From the NCBI RefSeq assembly GCF_018853465.1, contig NZ_JABBOU010000162.1:11013-75012 (forward strand): DNA of 64,000 nt. Reading direction: 5' to 3'. This DNA is from Acidithiobacillus montserratensis (GTDB lineage: Bacteria; Pseudomonadota; Gammaproteobacteria; Acidithiobacillales; Acidithiobacillaceae). Position 1 is the stretch's first letter; each line of letters begins with the position of its first letter. Below the pieces are notes generated by a model. That model had not been told where the DNA came from. It saw only the letters and a list, made by a program, of their open reading frames with translations, and did not search any database. Positions 37,530 through 46,251 of this stretch are shown here, piece after piece. The translations under genes were made by a program, and so were the position numbers.

Positions 37530-38948
37530 ATGCCTACCTACCTGGGGGTGGATCTCGGCACATCCGGCCTGCGCGGTGTACTCCTCGATGACCACCTGCA
37601 TCAACTGGCCAGTATCGCCCTGCCCTATCCCGGTCTTCCCCCCGAAAACTTCACGGACAGCCAGACCTGGTTGTCGGGCCTGGAGCAACTGACCCGGCAG
37701 TTGCGTCGGGCCCATTCCCGGGGCTGGGCCGCCTTACGCGCCATGAGTCTGGATGGTACCTCAGGCACACTGCTGCTCTGCAATCAACGGGGTCAGGCTT
37801 TGGGGCCGGCACTGGCTTATTCCGATCAACGTGCCATAGCAGAGGCCGACTGGCTCCAGCAACAATGGCCCGCAGGTGGCGTCTGCCTTTCACCCTCCAG
37901 TTCTCTGAGTAAACTCTTATGGTTACGCCATCATCATGCCGACTTCCAGCAAACCCGCTTTGTGCAACATCAGGCCGATTGGGTAGCGGCGCAATTGACC
38001 GGAAGGGGGGGAATTGCTGACCGGGGCAACCTGCTGAAAATCGGTCTTGATCCGCAAACCAGAGCTTATCCTGCAGCATTACTGCGCATTCTGGAAACAT
38101 TGGACATTGATCCGGCCATTCTGCCTCACGCCGTAGTGGAAGGCAGCACCCTCGGTCGGGTTCAGCCACAATGGGCGGAACGGCTGGGAATGAAGACTCC
38201 GGTGGAAGTCCGTGCCGGTTGTACCGACAGTGTTGCCGCAGCGCTGGCAGCGGGCTTGAACTCTCCCGGAAAGGCCCTGACCAGCCTGGGCTCTTCGTTG
38301 GCATTCAAGTTCGTTCACCCCACTCCACTGAACACCCGGGGCTTGTACAGTCATTATCTGGGCGATTTCTGCCTGCCTGGGGCAGCCTCCAATGCTGGTG
38401 CCGGAGCGCTGTTGCGGGTTTTCCAGCCGGCGCAAATGGCTGCACTGGAAGCGGCTCTCCGCCCCGCCGAAGCAACGGGCCAATTGCTCTATCCGCTCAT
38501 CAACAGTGGCATCACCAATGGCGAACGCTTTCCGATTCGAGCGCCGGGATGGCCGGGCAGTAATCTTCCGCCAGAGCCCAATGCCCGCAATTTTCAGGCC
38601 ATTTTGGAGGGATTGAGTTATATAGAAGCCTGGTCCTATGCCCTTATGGAAACTGCGGGCGGAAAAATCTGCGGACCCATCCGCAGTGTCGGCGGAGGTA
38701 CACGCAACCATGCGTGGATGCAGATGCGTGCCCATATACTCAAGCGGCCAGTGGAGATTCTCCCCGACGCCGATCCGGCCCGGGGAGCGGCGCTACTGGC
38801 CGCCAGCGCTGATATGGGGGGTATAGCTGCCCTGGAACAGACCGATATTCTTTCTGGGCAGGTGTTTTATCCGGAAACCGCAGCGGTGGAACGCTATGCC
38901 CACCATCTTCAACAGTTTCAGGCTGAATTTACGCGTTTCAGCGCCTAA
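37530..38948 (+). CDS. FGGY-family carbohydrate kinase (xylulokinase-like)
   Basis: A 472-residue sugar kinase with the two-domain ribonuclease-H-like fold: phosphate-1 motif LGVDLGTSGLRGVLLD (about 5-20), LDGTSGTLLL, the catalytic Asp region VRAGCTDSVAAALAAG and the C-terminal GGGTRNHAWMQMRAHIL. Substrate is probably a ketose such as xylulose, uncertain. It starts 11 bases after queF and shares 4 bases of its stop region with the convergent DUF481 gene. Confidence 0.88.
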   Translation: MPTYLGVDLGTSGLRGVLLDDHLHQLASIALPYPGLPPENFTDSQTWLSGLEQLTRQLRRAHSRGWAALRAMSLDGTSGTLLLCNQRGQALGPALAYSDQRAIAEADWLQQQWPAGGVCLSPSSSLSKLLWLRHHHADFQQTRFVQHQADWVAAQLTGRGGIADRGNLLKIGLDPQTRAYPAALLRILETLDIDPAILPHAVVEGSTLGRVQPQWAERLGMKTPVEVRAGCTDSVAAALAAGLNSPGKALTSLGSSLAFKFVHPTPLNTRGLYSHYLGDFCLPGAASNAGAGALLRVFQPAQMAALEAALRPAEATGQLLYPLINSGITNGERFPIRAPGWPGSNLPPEPNARNFQAILEGLSYIEAWSYALMETAGGKICGPIRSVGGGTRNHAWMQMRAHILKRPVEILPDADPARGAALLAASADMGGIAALEQTDILSGQVFYPETAAVERYAHHLQQFQAEFTRFSA

Positions 38949-39718
38949 AATTCATAGGCCAGATTAATGGTAGTCAGCGTATTCAATGGCTTGTAACCCG
39001 GTTGCACCTTCGTGTTATAGGTAGCTATAAAAGCCAGGCGCAAATTTAATGGCCCATATAAAGGACTGGTCAGGGCCAAAATCGAGTTATAGGTATTCGC
39101 GCCATTATCCGCCAGAATGGCATCCACCGCTTCCGACAAATGGGCGTGGGGACTGAACTGCCAGAGATATTTTCCATAAAGGCGGGCAATGGGATGGTTA
39201 CTGTAATTGCCGCCAATGGGATGGGACTGGCGCACACCGGCACCGGCTTCGAGGCGCAAATGCGAAACCCGGTTCAGCACAAAAAAATGCCCATAACCCA
39301 GCGTTTCATCTGCCCGAAAATAATAGCCATCAAAATGATTGCGGTGATAATTGAGATTCCCAAAAAGATACTGATTGAGGGCGAAATCATAGCGGGTCTG
39401 ATTACTGACATCGAGGCGGTCTGCACTCACCTCTCCCTGAGAGGTGGCATAATTATAGAGGAGTTTGCTCTGATTCGCCCAAGGCCCACGGTGCCAGAGC
39501 AGGTTGTCATCCGTATTCAGATTCAAGGCCTGACTGGTTCCGGTGCTATTACTGAATCCCAGGCCAACACTGCCCGACCACTCCGGCTTTTTAGTGAACG
39601 CGTTCTGGCCAATGGCGACAGGATTGACATCCGGTACATCCGCCATGGTCACCACAGGAAAACCCAAAAAAGATGACAACACAGCCGTCATCACCCGCTG
39701 TTTATTGAAAAAACCCAT
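38945..39718 (-). CDS. DUF481 outer-membrane beta-barrel protein
   Basis: A 257-residue protein with an N-terminal signal peptide (about 1-26, ending TMA) and DUF481 features: WSGSVGLGFSNSTGTSQALNLN, alternating beta strands and a terminal aromatic residue (NLAYEF). Such proteins are predicted 12-stranded outer-membrane barrels of unknown role. Confidence 0.82.
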   Translation of the reverse strand: MGFFNKQRVMTAVLSSFLGFPVVTMADVPDVNPVAIGQNAFTKKPEWSGSVGLGFSNSTGTSQALNLNTDDNLLWHRGPWANQSKLLYNYATSQGEVSADRLDVSNQTRYDFALNQYLFGNLNYHRNHFDGYYFRADETLGYGHFFVLNRVSHLRLEAGAGVRQSHPIGGNYSNHPIARLYGKYLWQFSPHAHLSEAVDAILADNGANTYNSILALTSPLYGPLNLRLAFIATYNTKVQPGYKPLNTLTTINLAYEF

Positions 39719-39739
39719 AAATTCCTTGAAATGAACAGA

Positions 39740-40168
39740 TTATACGGAAGAATCGAGCAAAAGTTGGGCGCGTTGGGCGACTTCCGGCGGACCGAAACGG
39801 GCAGCGGCCTTCCACCAGTGAATCGCCTTATCGATATCGCGGGGCACTCCCCACCCGTGGGCATAAGCCTCACCCAGCATCAGTTCAGCCTGGGGATTAA
39901 TATTGTAAGCGCCCTTTCGCCACCAATGGGCCGCCTCTTGAAAGTTTTGGGGGACGCCATCGCCTGCGGCATAGGCAAGACCCAAGCGATATTGATCCGG
40001 CCCGTAACCATTTTGCGCACCGGCCATCCACTTGGCCAAAACCTGGGGAGTTACACTGGCAGTAGGAGCAGAAGCCACCGAGGGATCCACACTGGCGGCC
40101 ATGGCCGTCGCAGGCAAAAGCAATAAACCGGCACACAGAACTTTTACAGACAGACGTGAAATCAACAC
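39740..40168 (-). CDS. Secreted Sel1-repeat protein
   Basis: A 142-residue protein with a signal peptide (about 1-25, ending AMAA) and two to three Sel1 (TPR-like) repeats: YRLGLAYAAGDGVPQNFQEAAHWWRKGA and LMLGEAYAHGWGVPRDIDKAIHWWKAAA. It acts presumably as a periplasmic protein-interaction module. It is 21 bases upstream of the DUF481 gene on the same strand, probably in one operon. A second Sel1 protein is at 46252. Confidence 0.85.
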   Translation of the reverse strand: MLISRLSVKVLCAGLLLLPATAMAASVDPSVASAPTASVTPQVLAKWMAGAQNGYGPDQYRLGLAYAAGDGVPQNFQEAAHWWRKGAYNINPQAELMLGEAYAHGWGVPRDIDKAIHWWKAAARFGPPEVAQRAQLLLDSSV

Positions 40169-40197
40169 TAACCTCCAACATAATGGTTATTGCCCAG

Positions 40198-40219
40198 CCT
40201 AAGCTTTTTCCCTAAGCTT
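40198..40219. repeat. Direct repeat in the sel1-CDF divergent region
   Basis: CCTAAGCTT occurs twice (40198-40206 and 40211-40219) separated by TTTC. Each contains the palindrome AAGCTT. Placed 50 bases before the metal exporter gene, it might bind a metal-responsive regulator. Confidence 0.3.
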
Positions 40220-40269
40220 GTGAAGCATGTTGATTCATTCAGATCAATCCATTCAGAGAAGAACAGTCC

Positions 40270-41268
40270 TTGAGCGAAGCGCAATCCCCGGCAGAACATC
40301 TGCATCATCATCCGACAATCCGGCACCATGACCACGATCATGACCATAGTCATGCCCACCCGGGACATCATCATGGTCATCACCACGCTCCCCAAAATTT
40401 TGGTCGGGCTTTTGCCATCGGTATTTTCCTCAATGTTTTTTTTGTCATCGCCGAAGCGTTTTTTGGCATCATCGGTCATTCTCTGGCTTTGCTTGCCGAT
40501 GCCGGGCACAACCTCAGTGATGTGCTGGGCCTGGTCATGGCCTGGGGTGCCAGTGCTCTGGCGACCCGCCCGCCATCTCAGCGTTACACCTATGGCTTGC
40601 GCAGCAGCTCGATCCTGGCAGCGCTTGCCAATTCCTTGTTTTTGCTGGTGGTTACCGGGGGAATTGCCTGGGAAGCCATTGAGCGTCTGCTCCAACCGAG
40701 CCCTGTGGACAGCGGTGTGGTCATTGTTATCGCTGCTCTGGGCGTAATCATCAACTCCGCCACTGCCCTGCTCTTCATGTCGGGCCGCAAGGGCGACCTC
40801 AATATCAAGGCGGCCTTTTTGCACATGGCCGGAGATGCGCTGATCTCTTTGGGTGTCGTGCTCGCCGGCATCCTCATGCTGTATCTGCATTGGTACTGGC
40901 TGGATTCAGGCATAAGCCTGGTCATCAGCGCGCTCATTATTCTGGCCACCTGGTCCTTACTGAAAGAGGCCGCCCGGTTGGTTCTGCATGGCGTCCCGGA
41001 TAACGTCAATACAGATGCGGTGCGTCAGTATCTGCGCAATCTGCCCGAAGTCGCCGCCGTTCATGATCTGCACATCTGGGCCATGAGCACCACTGAAACG
41101 GCGCTTACAGCCCATCTCGTCATGCCCCGGGGTTATCCTGGCGATGCTTTCCTGACAGATGTCGCGACAGCACTGCGGGAACAGTTCGCCATAGTCCATC
41201 CCACCCTTCAGGTAGAAACCGGGGACGCGGCCCATCCTTGCGCCCTGGAACCCGAGCAGAAAGTATAG
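40270..41268 (+). CDS. Cation diffusion facilitator (CzcD/ZitB-like)
   Basis: A 332-residue Zn2+/Co2+/Cd2+:H+ antiporter of the inner membrane. The N-terminus is extremely His-rich (about 12-40), probably a metal buffer. Six helices follow, with the metal site HSLALLADAGHNLSD in helix 2 and HMAGDALISLGV in helix 5, then the cytoplasmic domain with VHDLHIWAMSTTETALTAHL. The frame starts at TTG 40270. Confidence 0.92.
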   Translation: MSEAQSPAEHLHHHPTIRHHDHDHDHSHAHPGHHHGHHHAPQNFGRAFAIGIFLNVFFVIAEAFFGIIGHSLALLADAGHNLSDVLGLVMAWGASALATRPPSQRYTYGLRSSSILAALANSLFLLVVTGGIAWEAIERLLQPSPVDSGVVIVIAALGVIINSATALLFMSGRKGDLNIKAAFLHMAGDALISLGVVLAGILMLYLHWYWLDSGISLVISALIILATWSLLKEAARLVLHGVPDNVNTDAVRQYLRNLPEVAAVHDLHIWAMSTTETALTAHLVMPRGYPGDAFLTDVATALREQFAIVHPTLQVETGDAAHPCALEPEQKV

Positions 41269-41276
41269 GTCGCCAC

Positions 41277-41792
41277 TCAAACTCCTTCTATGGCCGCCCA
41301 GTACTGTTCTTCCGCGCCTATTTTTTTAAGATGTTCGCGCAGGGCTTCGCCTCCCACGGGGTGGCTTCTGCCCTGATCGCGACGCAATAAATCGGTCAAC
41401 GGCAGGGCCGGAAAATATTGCAGGGTAAATTCCCTGGCACCCAACTCGCGCAGCCAGGTCGCTTTTTTTCGTAATTCTCCGGTATCCAGGTGGGTATCGG
41501 CCAGAATCAAGGCATGACACTGTTTCGCCAACTCCTGCACACGTTGTTCCCATAACCACTGCACCTTGTTTTCCCAGGCCTGATTCCAGTCCGTCCAGGA
41601 AAATGGCTTGTCGGCTTCGGCCTCAAACAGTTCTACCCGAATCATGTCCCTTTCAAGGATGCAGATGCGCAAGGAAGGATGGCGAGCACGCATGGCTTCC
41701 GCCCAGGAGCTTTTGCCAGAAGCCGCCGTACCTACCGTAAAAATGATCAACGGAAAATCCTGCTGATCGGTTGATGGGGATGAATCACTCAT
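41277..41792 (-). CDS. Small P-loop kinase-like ATPase
   Basis: A 171-residue protein with Walker A GTAASGKSSWA near the N-terminus and no membrane helix. The layout (P-loop, then DxxR-type segment LERDMIRVELF and LILADTHLD) resembles phage-type polynucleotide kinases and related small-molecule kinases; the substrate is unknown. ATG 41792 was preferred over 41813 because AAGGA lies about 8 bases upstream. It is convergent with the CDF gene, 8 bases apart. Confidence 0.75.
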   Translation of the reverse strand: MSDSSPSTDQQDFPLIIFTVGTAASGKSSWAEAMRARHPSLRICILERDMIRVELFEAEADKPFSWTDWNQAWENKVQWLWEQRVQELAKQCHALILADTHLDTGELRKKATWLRELGAREFTLQYFPALPLTDLLRRDQGRSHPVGGEALREHLKKIGAEEQYWAAIEGV

Positions 41793-41988
41793 CAAAAAAT
41801 TCCTTATTATCAACTACGCTCTTGTTAACCAGTCGGCAGCAATTCAGCAGGGCTGCAGATACACACGGTCTGCAGCGTCTGTAAGACCTTGGGGCGAAGC
41901 AGCCTTTATCAAATTACCCGTATTGAACCACAATGAAACAAAAAAAACGGCATTCCATGCATTTTATGTTTGTAATTGCCAGCGGTAA

Positions 41989-42255
41989 CTAGCGCAGCCA
42001 GGGCTCCTGCCTTTCCGGCACTTCATCATCAAAACTTTCATCCTGCGCGGTGGCCAGAGCCCAGGTCAGCGCTGCAATCCAGGCCAGTATGGTCCAGCCC
42101 AAAAACACATTGAGCAGCATGATCTTGATACGTTGCGGACAAGCCATCAACCATGCCAACAGAGTCGGTAGCAAATACACGCCCAGCAGCACGATAAAAG
42201 CGATGATCAGCAGTACGACAAACCCGGTAGTGCTGTTCGTCATCCAACGCAACAC
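41989..42255 (-). CDS. Superinfection-immunity-like membrane protein
   Basis: An 88-residue protein with two helices and the family pattern LLIIAFIVLLGVYLLPTLLAW, then VFLGWTILAWIAALTWAL, as in T4 Imm-type superinfection immunity proteins. Such small proteins are widespread in bacterial chromosomes without a proven phage role. GTG 42255 was chosen for the GGAGGT site 5 bases upstream; a longer frame reaches 42315. Between this gene and the kinase gene (41793-41988) nothing else was seen. Confidence 0.75.
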   Translation of the reverse strand: MLRWMTNSTTGFVVLLIIAFIVLLGVYLLPTLLAWLMACPQRIKIMLLNVFLGWTILAWIAALTWALATAQDESFDDEVPERQEPWLR

Positions 42256-42449
42256 GAAGCACCTCCACAACAGGAATGCCTTATCATATCGTGATTTCGC
42301 CCGGGAAGGGAACATTCAATGTCCAACGTGCGACACCAGCGAGCCACCATATAATAATATAAGGCCATAAAAATATTTATATCAATATTAACCATATGGT
42401 TTTATGAGAAATTCTAGAAAATATGAAAAAAAAACGCTTTGAAAGAAAT
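42256..42449. other. AT-rich intergenic region upstream of the Pho box
   Basis: No gene is seen. The region is markedly AT-rich and includes the perfect palindrome AACCATATGGTT (42390-42401), a candidate operator or the site of an additional regulator for the divergent genes. Confidence 0.35.
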
Positions 42450-42478
42450 TTGTCATCAAACTGTCGTATTACTGTCAC
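42450..42478 (+). promoter_or_regulatory. Triple Pho box upstream of the exbBD-receptor-PLC run
   Basis: Three units in exact 11-bp phase: TTGTCAT (42450-42456), CTGTCGT (42461-42467) and CTGTCAC (42472-42478), against the PhoB consensus CTGTCAT. A weak -10 (TATCGT, 42489-42494) starts 10 bases after the last unit, the normal distance when PhoB replaces a -35 box. This is the best Pho box in the window. Confidence 0.8.
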
Positions 42479-42571
42479 ATTCCCCTGTTATCGTATTTGC
42501 CACTAAAGGTATAGAACTCTACGAAGCATCCTTGCAGTGAGCGTCTGCGAGGAATGGATAGAGGATAGCCC

Positions 42572-42754
42572 ATGCAACACGCAGTACTGCAGGACAAAAA
42601 CTTCTTTGTTCGTCGTATGACCAAGTTCCGAAACCTGCTGTTCGGATCAGGGGCAGCTTGCGTATCCGTTTGCAGCAATTTCGCATTACTCACTGCCTCT
42701 CCTATTAGCTTGCCATTTCAAGCGCACCACAACATGGAGCCAATCATTTTATGA
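42572..42754 (+). CDS. Possible small leader protein before exbB
   Basis: A 60-codon frame between the Pho box and exbB. GAGGAT lies 7 bases before ATG 42572, and its TGA overlaps the exbB ATG in the form ATGA, an arrangement typical of coupled genes. A basic N-terminus, a moderately hydrophobic middle (FGSGAACVSVCSNFALLTA) and two Cys are seen. No family is recognised. It may be a real small protein or a leader that sets exbB translation. Confidence 0.4.
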   Translation: MQHAVLQDKNFFVRRMTKFRNLLFGSGAACVSVCSNFALLTASPISLPFQAHHNMEPIIL

Positions 42755-43434
42755 ATCTGCAATATCTCATTCACCTCGCCAATTATTCGGACGGGGTTTT
42801 GTACATTCTGGGTCTGATGCTGCTGGTGGAGCTGGCGGTCATGGTCGATCGTTTCTGGTATTTGCGGCGCACGATTCTGCGCGGTCTGGTGTTTGTCCAG
42901 GAACTGGGGCGCCACGGACGTCTGGATCGGGAAGCCTTGAATACCCTGGCTGAGGATGCCGGAGATTTGCCCGAGGCCGCCCTGTTACGCACCGCCGCTG
43001 CCCATAGTGGTCAGGTCAAGGGCGAAGCTCTGGCCAGCCGACTGGAAGAAAGTGTGCTGGTCATTGCCCCGAAGCTCGACCGGCGCCTGTGGCTGCTGGA
43101 CACCATTATTACCCTGGCTCCGCTGCTGGGGCTGTTCGGCACCATCATCGGCATGTTCCATGCCTTTTCAGTTCTGGCCCAACCCGGTCATGCCCCCATG
43201 CAGGTGACGGGGGGTGTGGCCGATGCGCTGGTGTCCACGGCTTCCGGCCTGTTCATCGCCATGCTCGGTCTGCTGACCTTTAATGCCTTCAACAACCAGG
43301 TGCGCATGATTCTGCTGCAACTGGATTCGGTCAAAACCATGCTCATCAACCGCATGGATGGTCAACCGGTGGTGACTTTTGATGCCGAAGGCCGTCCCAA
43401 CGCGGAAGCCGTGCCGGTGGCGAGGGCGGGATAA
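42751..43434 (+). CDS. exbB: ExbB/TolQ-type proton channel subunit
   Basis: A 227-residue ExbB-family protein with three helices (about 15-35, 120-145, 160-180). The conserved TolQ/ExbB region is present: LLDTIITLAPLLGLFGTIIGMFHAF and GVADALVSTASGLFIAMLGLLTFN. With ExbD it forms the proton-driven motor that powers TonB. It starts the run downstream of the Pho box and shares bases with exbD (TAATG). Confidence 0.92.
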   Translation: MNLQYLIHLANYSDGVLYILGLMLLVELAVMVDRFWYLRRTILRGLVFVQELGRHGRLDREALNTLAEDAGDLPEAALLRTAAAHSGQVKGEALASRLEESVLVIAPKLDRRLWLLDTIITLAPLLGLFGTIIGMFHAFSVLAQPGHAPMQVTGGVADALVSTASGLFIAMLGLLTFNAFNNQVRMILLQLDSVKTMLINRMDGQPVVTFDAEGRPNAEAVPVARAG

Positions 43435-43832
43435 TGGAAAGGCGCTACTTCGAGCAGAAAAAGGGGCGGGTCGAAATCATCCCGATGATCGACATCATGC
43501 TCTTCCTGCTGGTGTTTTTCATCATGATTACTCTGCAGATGATCCCCGACAAGGGGCTGAATCTGCAGTTGCCCACCTCCAGCGAAGCCCAGAGCCTGCC
43601 GCGCCCGCACTTTACCATCAATATTCAGAAAGATGGTTCCGTGAATGTGAAGGGCCATCACTATGATCTGGACGCCCTGCAGCAAATGCTCGCCAGTGAT
43701 GGCGATCCGGGCAAAACCCAGATCACCATCGCCGCCGACAAGGGCGTGCCTTTTCAGGATTTCATCCATGTCATGGACCGCTGCCAGAAGGCGGGGGTCA
43801 GTGATATCGGGATTGCTGCGAAAACGAAATAG
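43434..43832 (+). CDS. exbD: ExbD/TolR-type motor subunit
   Basis: A 132-residue protein with one N-terminal helix carrying the essential Asp (IIPMIDIMLFLLVFFIM, about 17-33) and a periplasmic domain. It pairs with ExbB; the start overlaps the exbB stop by one base. No TonB gene is adjacent; the TonB-like gene at 783-1634 or another copy must supply TonB. Confidence 0.92.
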   Translation: MERRYFEQKKGRVEIIPMIDIMLFLLVFFIMITLQMIPDKGLNLQLPTSSEAQSLPRPHFTINIQKDGSVNVKGHHYDLDALQQMLASDGDPGKTQITIAADKGVPFQDFIHVMDRCQKAGVSDIGIAAKTK

Positions 43833-43895
43833 CAAAGCACTAATGGAAATGAATTCGTTTGATTCTGTCACACCCCACTACGATATGGAGCTAAA

Positions 43896-46238
43896 ATGCG
43901 CAAAACGTCTTATGTATCGCGGGCAGTATTAAGTGCAGTGATTTTTGGGAGTGGTTTTATCTTGTCCAGCCAGGCAATTGCCGGTGATGCTGACGACAAC
44001 ACCAAGCCTGCAGTTAATGTTGGCGAGGTAAACAGCTCTAGTTCTGCAAAAACTATCAGCAAGTATGATAAAAAAACTGCTCCCCTACATCAGACATTGA
44101 CCAATAAGCAGGTCTTCAATTCAACGCAGTCTGTAGTTACGCTTACTAAAGAAAATAAGAAAATGGTTAGTCCCAATTCCGGTGTTGCGGAATTGCTGGC
44201 CACTGCACCGGGTGTGCACATTATGAGTGAAAATCCCCAGAATGGATCTGGACGATACAATATCACCATCAATGGGATGGGTATCGGCTGGTGGAGTGGT
44301 AATACTTATCGAAATCAAATCAGTGTATTGTTTGATGGCATCCCCATGAACAATCAGATTACCAATGATGGGCAGTGGAATTCCAGCCAGATACCTCTAT
44401 TAACCATGATTCATGGTGTAAATGTTGTTTATGGGCCTGGCAATCCCCAGACTCGATGGTATGACAGCATGGGGGGAACCATAAACTTTGTACCTTTACA
44501 GCCCAGTAAGCGACCTAATGCCAAAGTGAATCTTTCATTTGGAAGTTATGGCAGCAAAACGGCAAGCTTTTCGTTAAATACAGGGGAATTTTATGGTTGG
44601 TCAACAGTACTGGCTGGAGGATATACAGCGGCAAACTCCTTTTTCCAAGGACCCAGTACTTGGCCTCAGCATTCATGGGCTGTCTATATGAAGACTGCCC
44701 ACCCTTTTTCAAATGGCTTATTCACATTGGGATTTTATTATGAAAAATCCGATGCTACCCATAGTCTCACAGTTCCAGTTACACCCATTCCAGGCTATAC
44801 CGTAAATGGCTATGGCAAAACCGGTCAATTATTGAGCCAGCAAACCAGTGGATTCTACTATGTTCCGTCTGCCGACCTTTGGTACAAAGATGACATCGTT
44901 GACTCATGGATTCTGTATTCGCAGCAACTATTTGATCTAGGCGGTGGATGGCACCTGAAGAATACCCCCTGGTACCGCCATGCCTATCGTTTACATCAGG
45001 CCTACTTCAATTACGGAGCTACTGATTATAATCCTGAAGCTGCAGAGCATTATGCACCAACCAATAACTCTTATGGAGATCGGCTTGATGTGACCTTGCA
45101 TTCCCATTACAACGATGTTGCCCTGGGCGGCTGGTTGTCATATCAGCAATATAATACCAACGAAGATCTTTGGAATCCGTATTTAGGCACATCTCAACAA
45201 AATCCATACGTATATAACAATGTAGAAATAAATAGTTTCTTCAGCAATTTATTTGCCCAGGACACGATAAAACTGTTATCTGGGCACCTACGTATCACAC
45301 CTGGGCTAGCCCTCGCTGGTTTCTATACATCGATGAGTGACTTGGAAAACCCAGATACCAAAGCGCATTATCTTACGGCCACCCCTGGCGCAAAAACTAA
45401 CTTTACTCGTCTAGAACCATCTGTCGGGATCAATTATAAAGTGACAAATAATGTGTCTGCGTATGCTAATTATAGCACCACTTATCAGAATGAAACCGAT
45501 CTGGCCTATGGTGCGTATTTACAGAACATCAAGATTAATGCTGCTGATATTCCTATTACCAAGGCAGAGGATTATGAAATAGGTTTGCGCTATCATGATA
45601 AAGCTCTAAATGCTGGAGTAAACTATTATCACGATTATCTGACAAATGTACTTAACGGAGTATCAGGATCTATTACACAGTTCAACGCTTCGGGTTACAA
45701 CCTTGGAAATGCGGTATATCAGGGGGTAAACGCTTATGTAAAATGGAAGCCGATATGGCAGTTGTATTTATACGGTTCTGCCAATGTACAACATTCCTAT
45801 TATACCAGCGATCATAACAATAGCGGTGTTTCATTTAATGGCAGAAGACTGGCAGGGATTCCACATTATTCCTTTAATGTTTCAGTCTCTTATAAAATAA
45901 GGGTGCCTGGTGGGTTGATCGAACCAACACTTACCGATCAATATTCTGGTGGACAAACCTTATATGACAACGTTTCTGGCGGCCCGACCAATCAAACCGT
46001 CGATGCATACAATCTAGTCAACTTATCGACAAGTTATAAGACAGTGGCGCTGAACCATGTGATTCCCGGAGTTAAAGAAACCTCTTTTACTTTTGGCATT
46101 TACAATCTGTTAAATAGAAAGTACCAGTCTGCCATTTATCTGGCTACTGGTGGCTACGATCCCACAGAGCAGCCCTCACTATTTGCTTATGCCGGCGCAC
46201 CGCTGCAGGTATTCGGCGGAATCAATGTCAAGTTCTGA
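43896..46238 (+). CDS. TonB-dependent outer-membrane receptor 1
   Basis: A 780-residue receptor: signal peptide (about 1-29, ending AIA), N-terminal segment with NVGEVN (41-46), plug domain (about 85-210; VAELLATAPGVHI, FDGIPMNNQ, VVYGPGNPQ, DSMGGTINFV) and a beta-barrel ending in Phe (GGINVKF). The substrate is unknown; the Pho box and PLC neighbours suggest an organophosphate or phosphate complex rather than iron. Base composition is clearly more A/T-rich than most of the window. Confidence 0.92.
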   Translation: MRKTSYVSRAVLSAVIFGSGFILSSQAIAGDADDNTKPAVNVGEVNSSSSAKTISKYDKKTAPLHQTLTNKQVFNSTQSVVTLTKENKKMVSPNSGVAELLATAPGVHIMSENPQNGSGRYNITINGMGIGWWSGNTYRNQISVLFDGIPMNNQITNDGQWNSSQIPLLTMIHGVNVVYGPGNPQTRWYDSMGGTINFVPLQPSKRPNAKVNLSFGSYGSKTASFSLNTGEFYGWSTVLAGGYTAANSFFQGPSTWPQHSWAVYMKTAHPFSNGLFTLGFYYEKSDATHSLTVPVTPIPGYTVNGYGKTGQLLSQQTSGFYYVPSADLWYKDDIVDSWILYSQQLFDLGGGWHLKNTPWYRHAYRLHQAYFNYGATDYNPEAAEHYAPTNNSYGDRLDVTLHSHYNDVALGGWLSYQQYNTNEDLWNPYLGTSQQNPYVYNNVEINSFFSNLFAQDTIKLLSGHLRITPGLALAGFYTSMSDLENPDTKAHYLTATPGAKTNFTRLEPSVGINYKVTNNVSAYANYSTTYQNETDLAYGAYLQNIKINAADIPITKAEDYEIGLRYHDKALNAGVNYYHDYLTNVLNGVSGSITQFNASGYNLGNAVYQGVNAYVKWKPIWQLYLYGSANVQHSYYTSDHNNSGVSFNGRRLAGIPHYSFNVSVSYKIRVPGGLIEPTLTDQYSGGQTLYDNVSGGPTNQTVDAYNLVNLSTSYKTVALNHVIPGVKETSFTFGIYNLLNRKYQSAIYLATGGYDPTEQPSLFAYAGAPLQVFGGINVKF

Positions 46239-46251
46239 GCTAGGAAACAAG

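Noticed and set aside
38079..38735. A 218-codon minus-strand frame opposite the FGGY kinase
   Set aside because: The kinase motifs on the plus strand account for the coding signal; the antisense product has no recognisable pattern.
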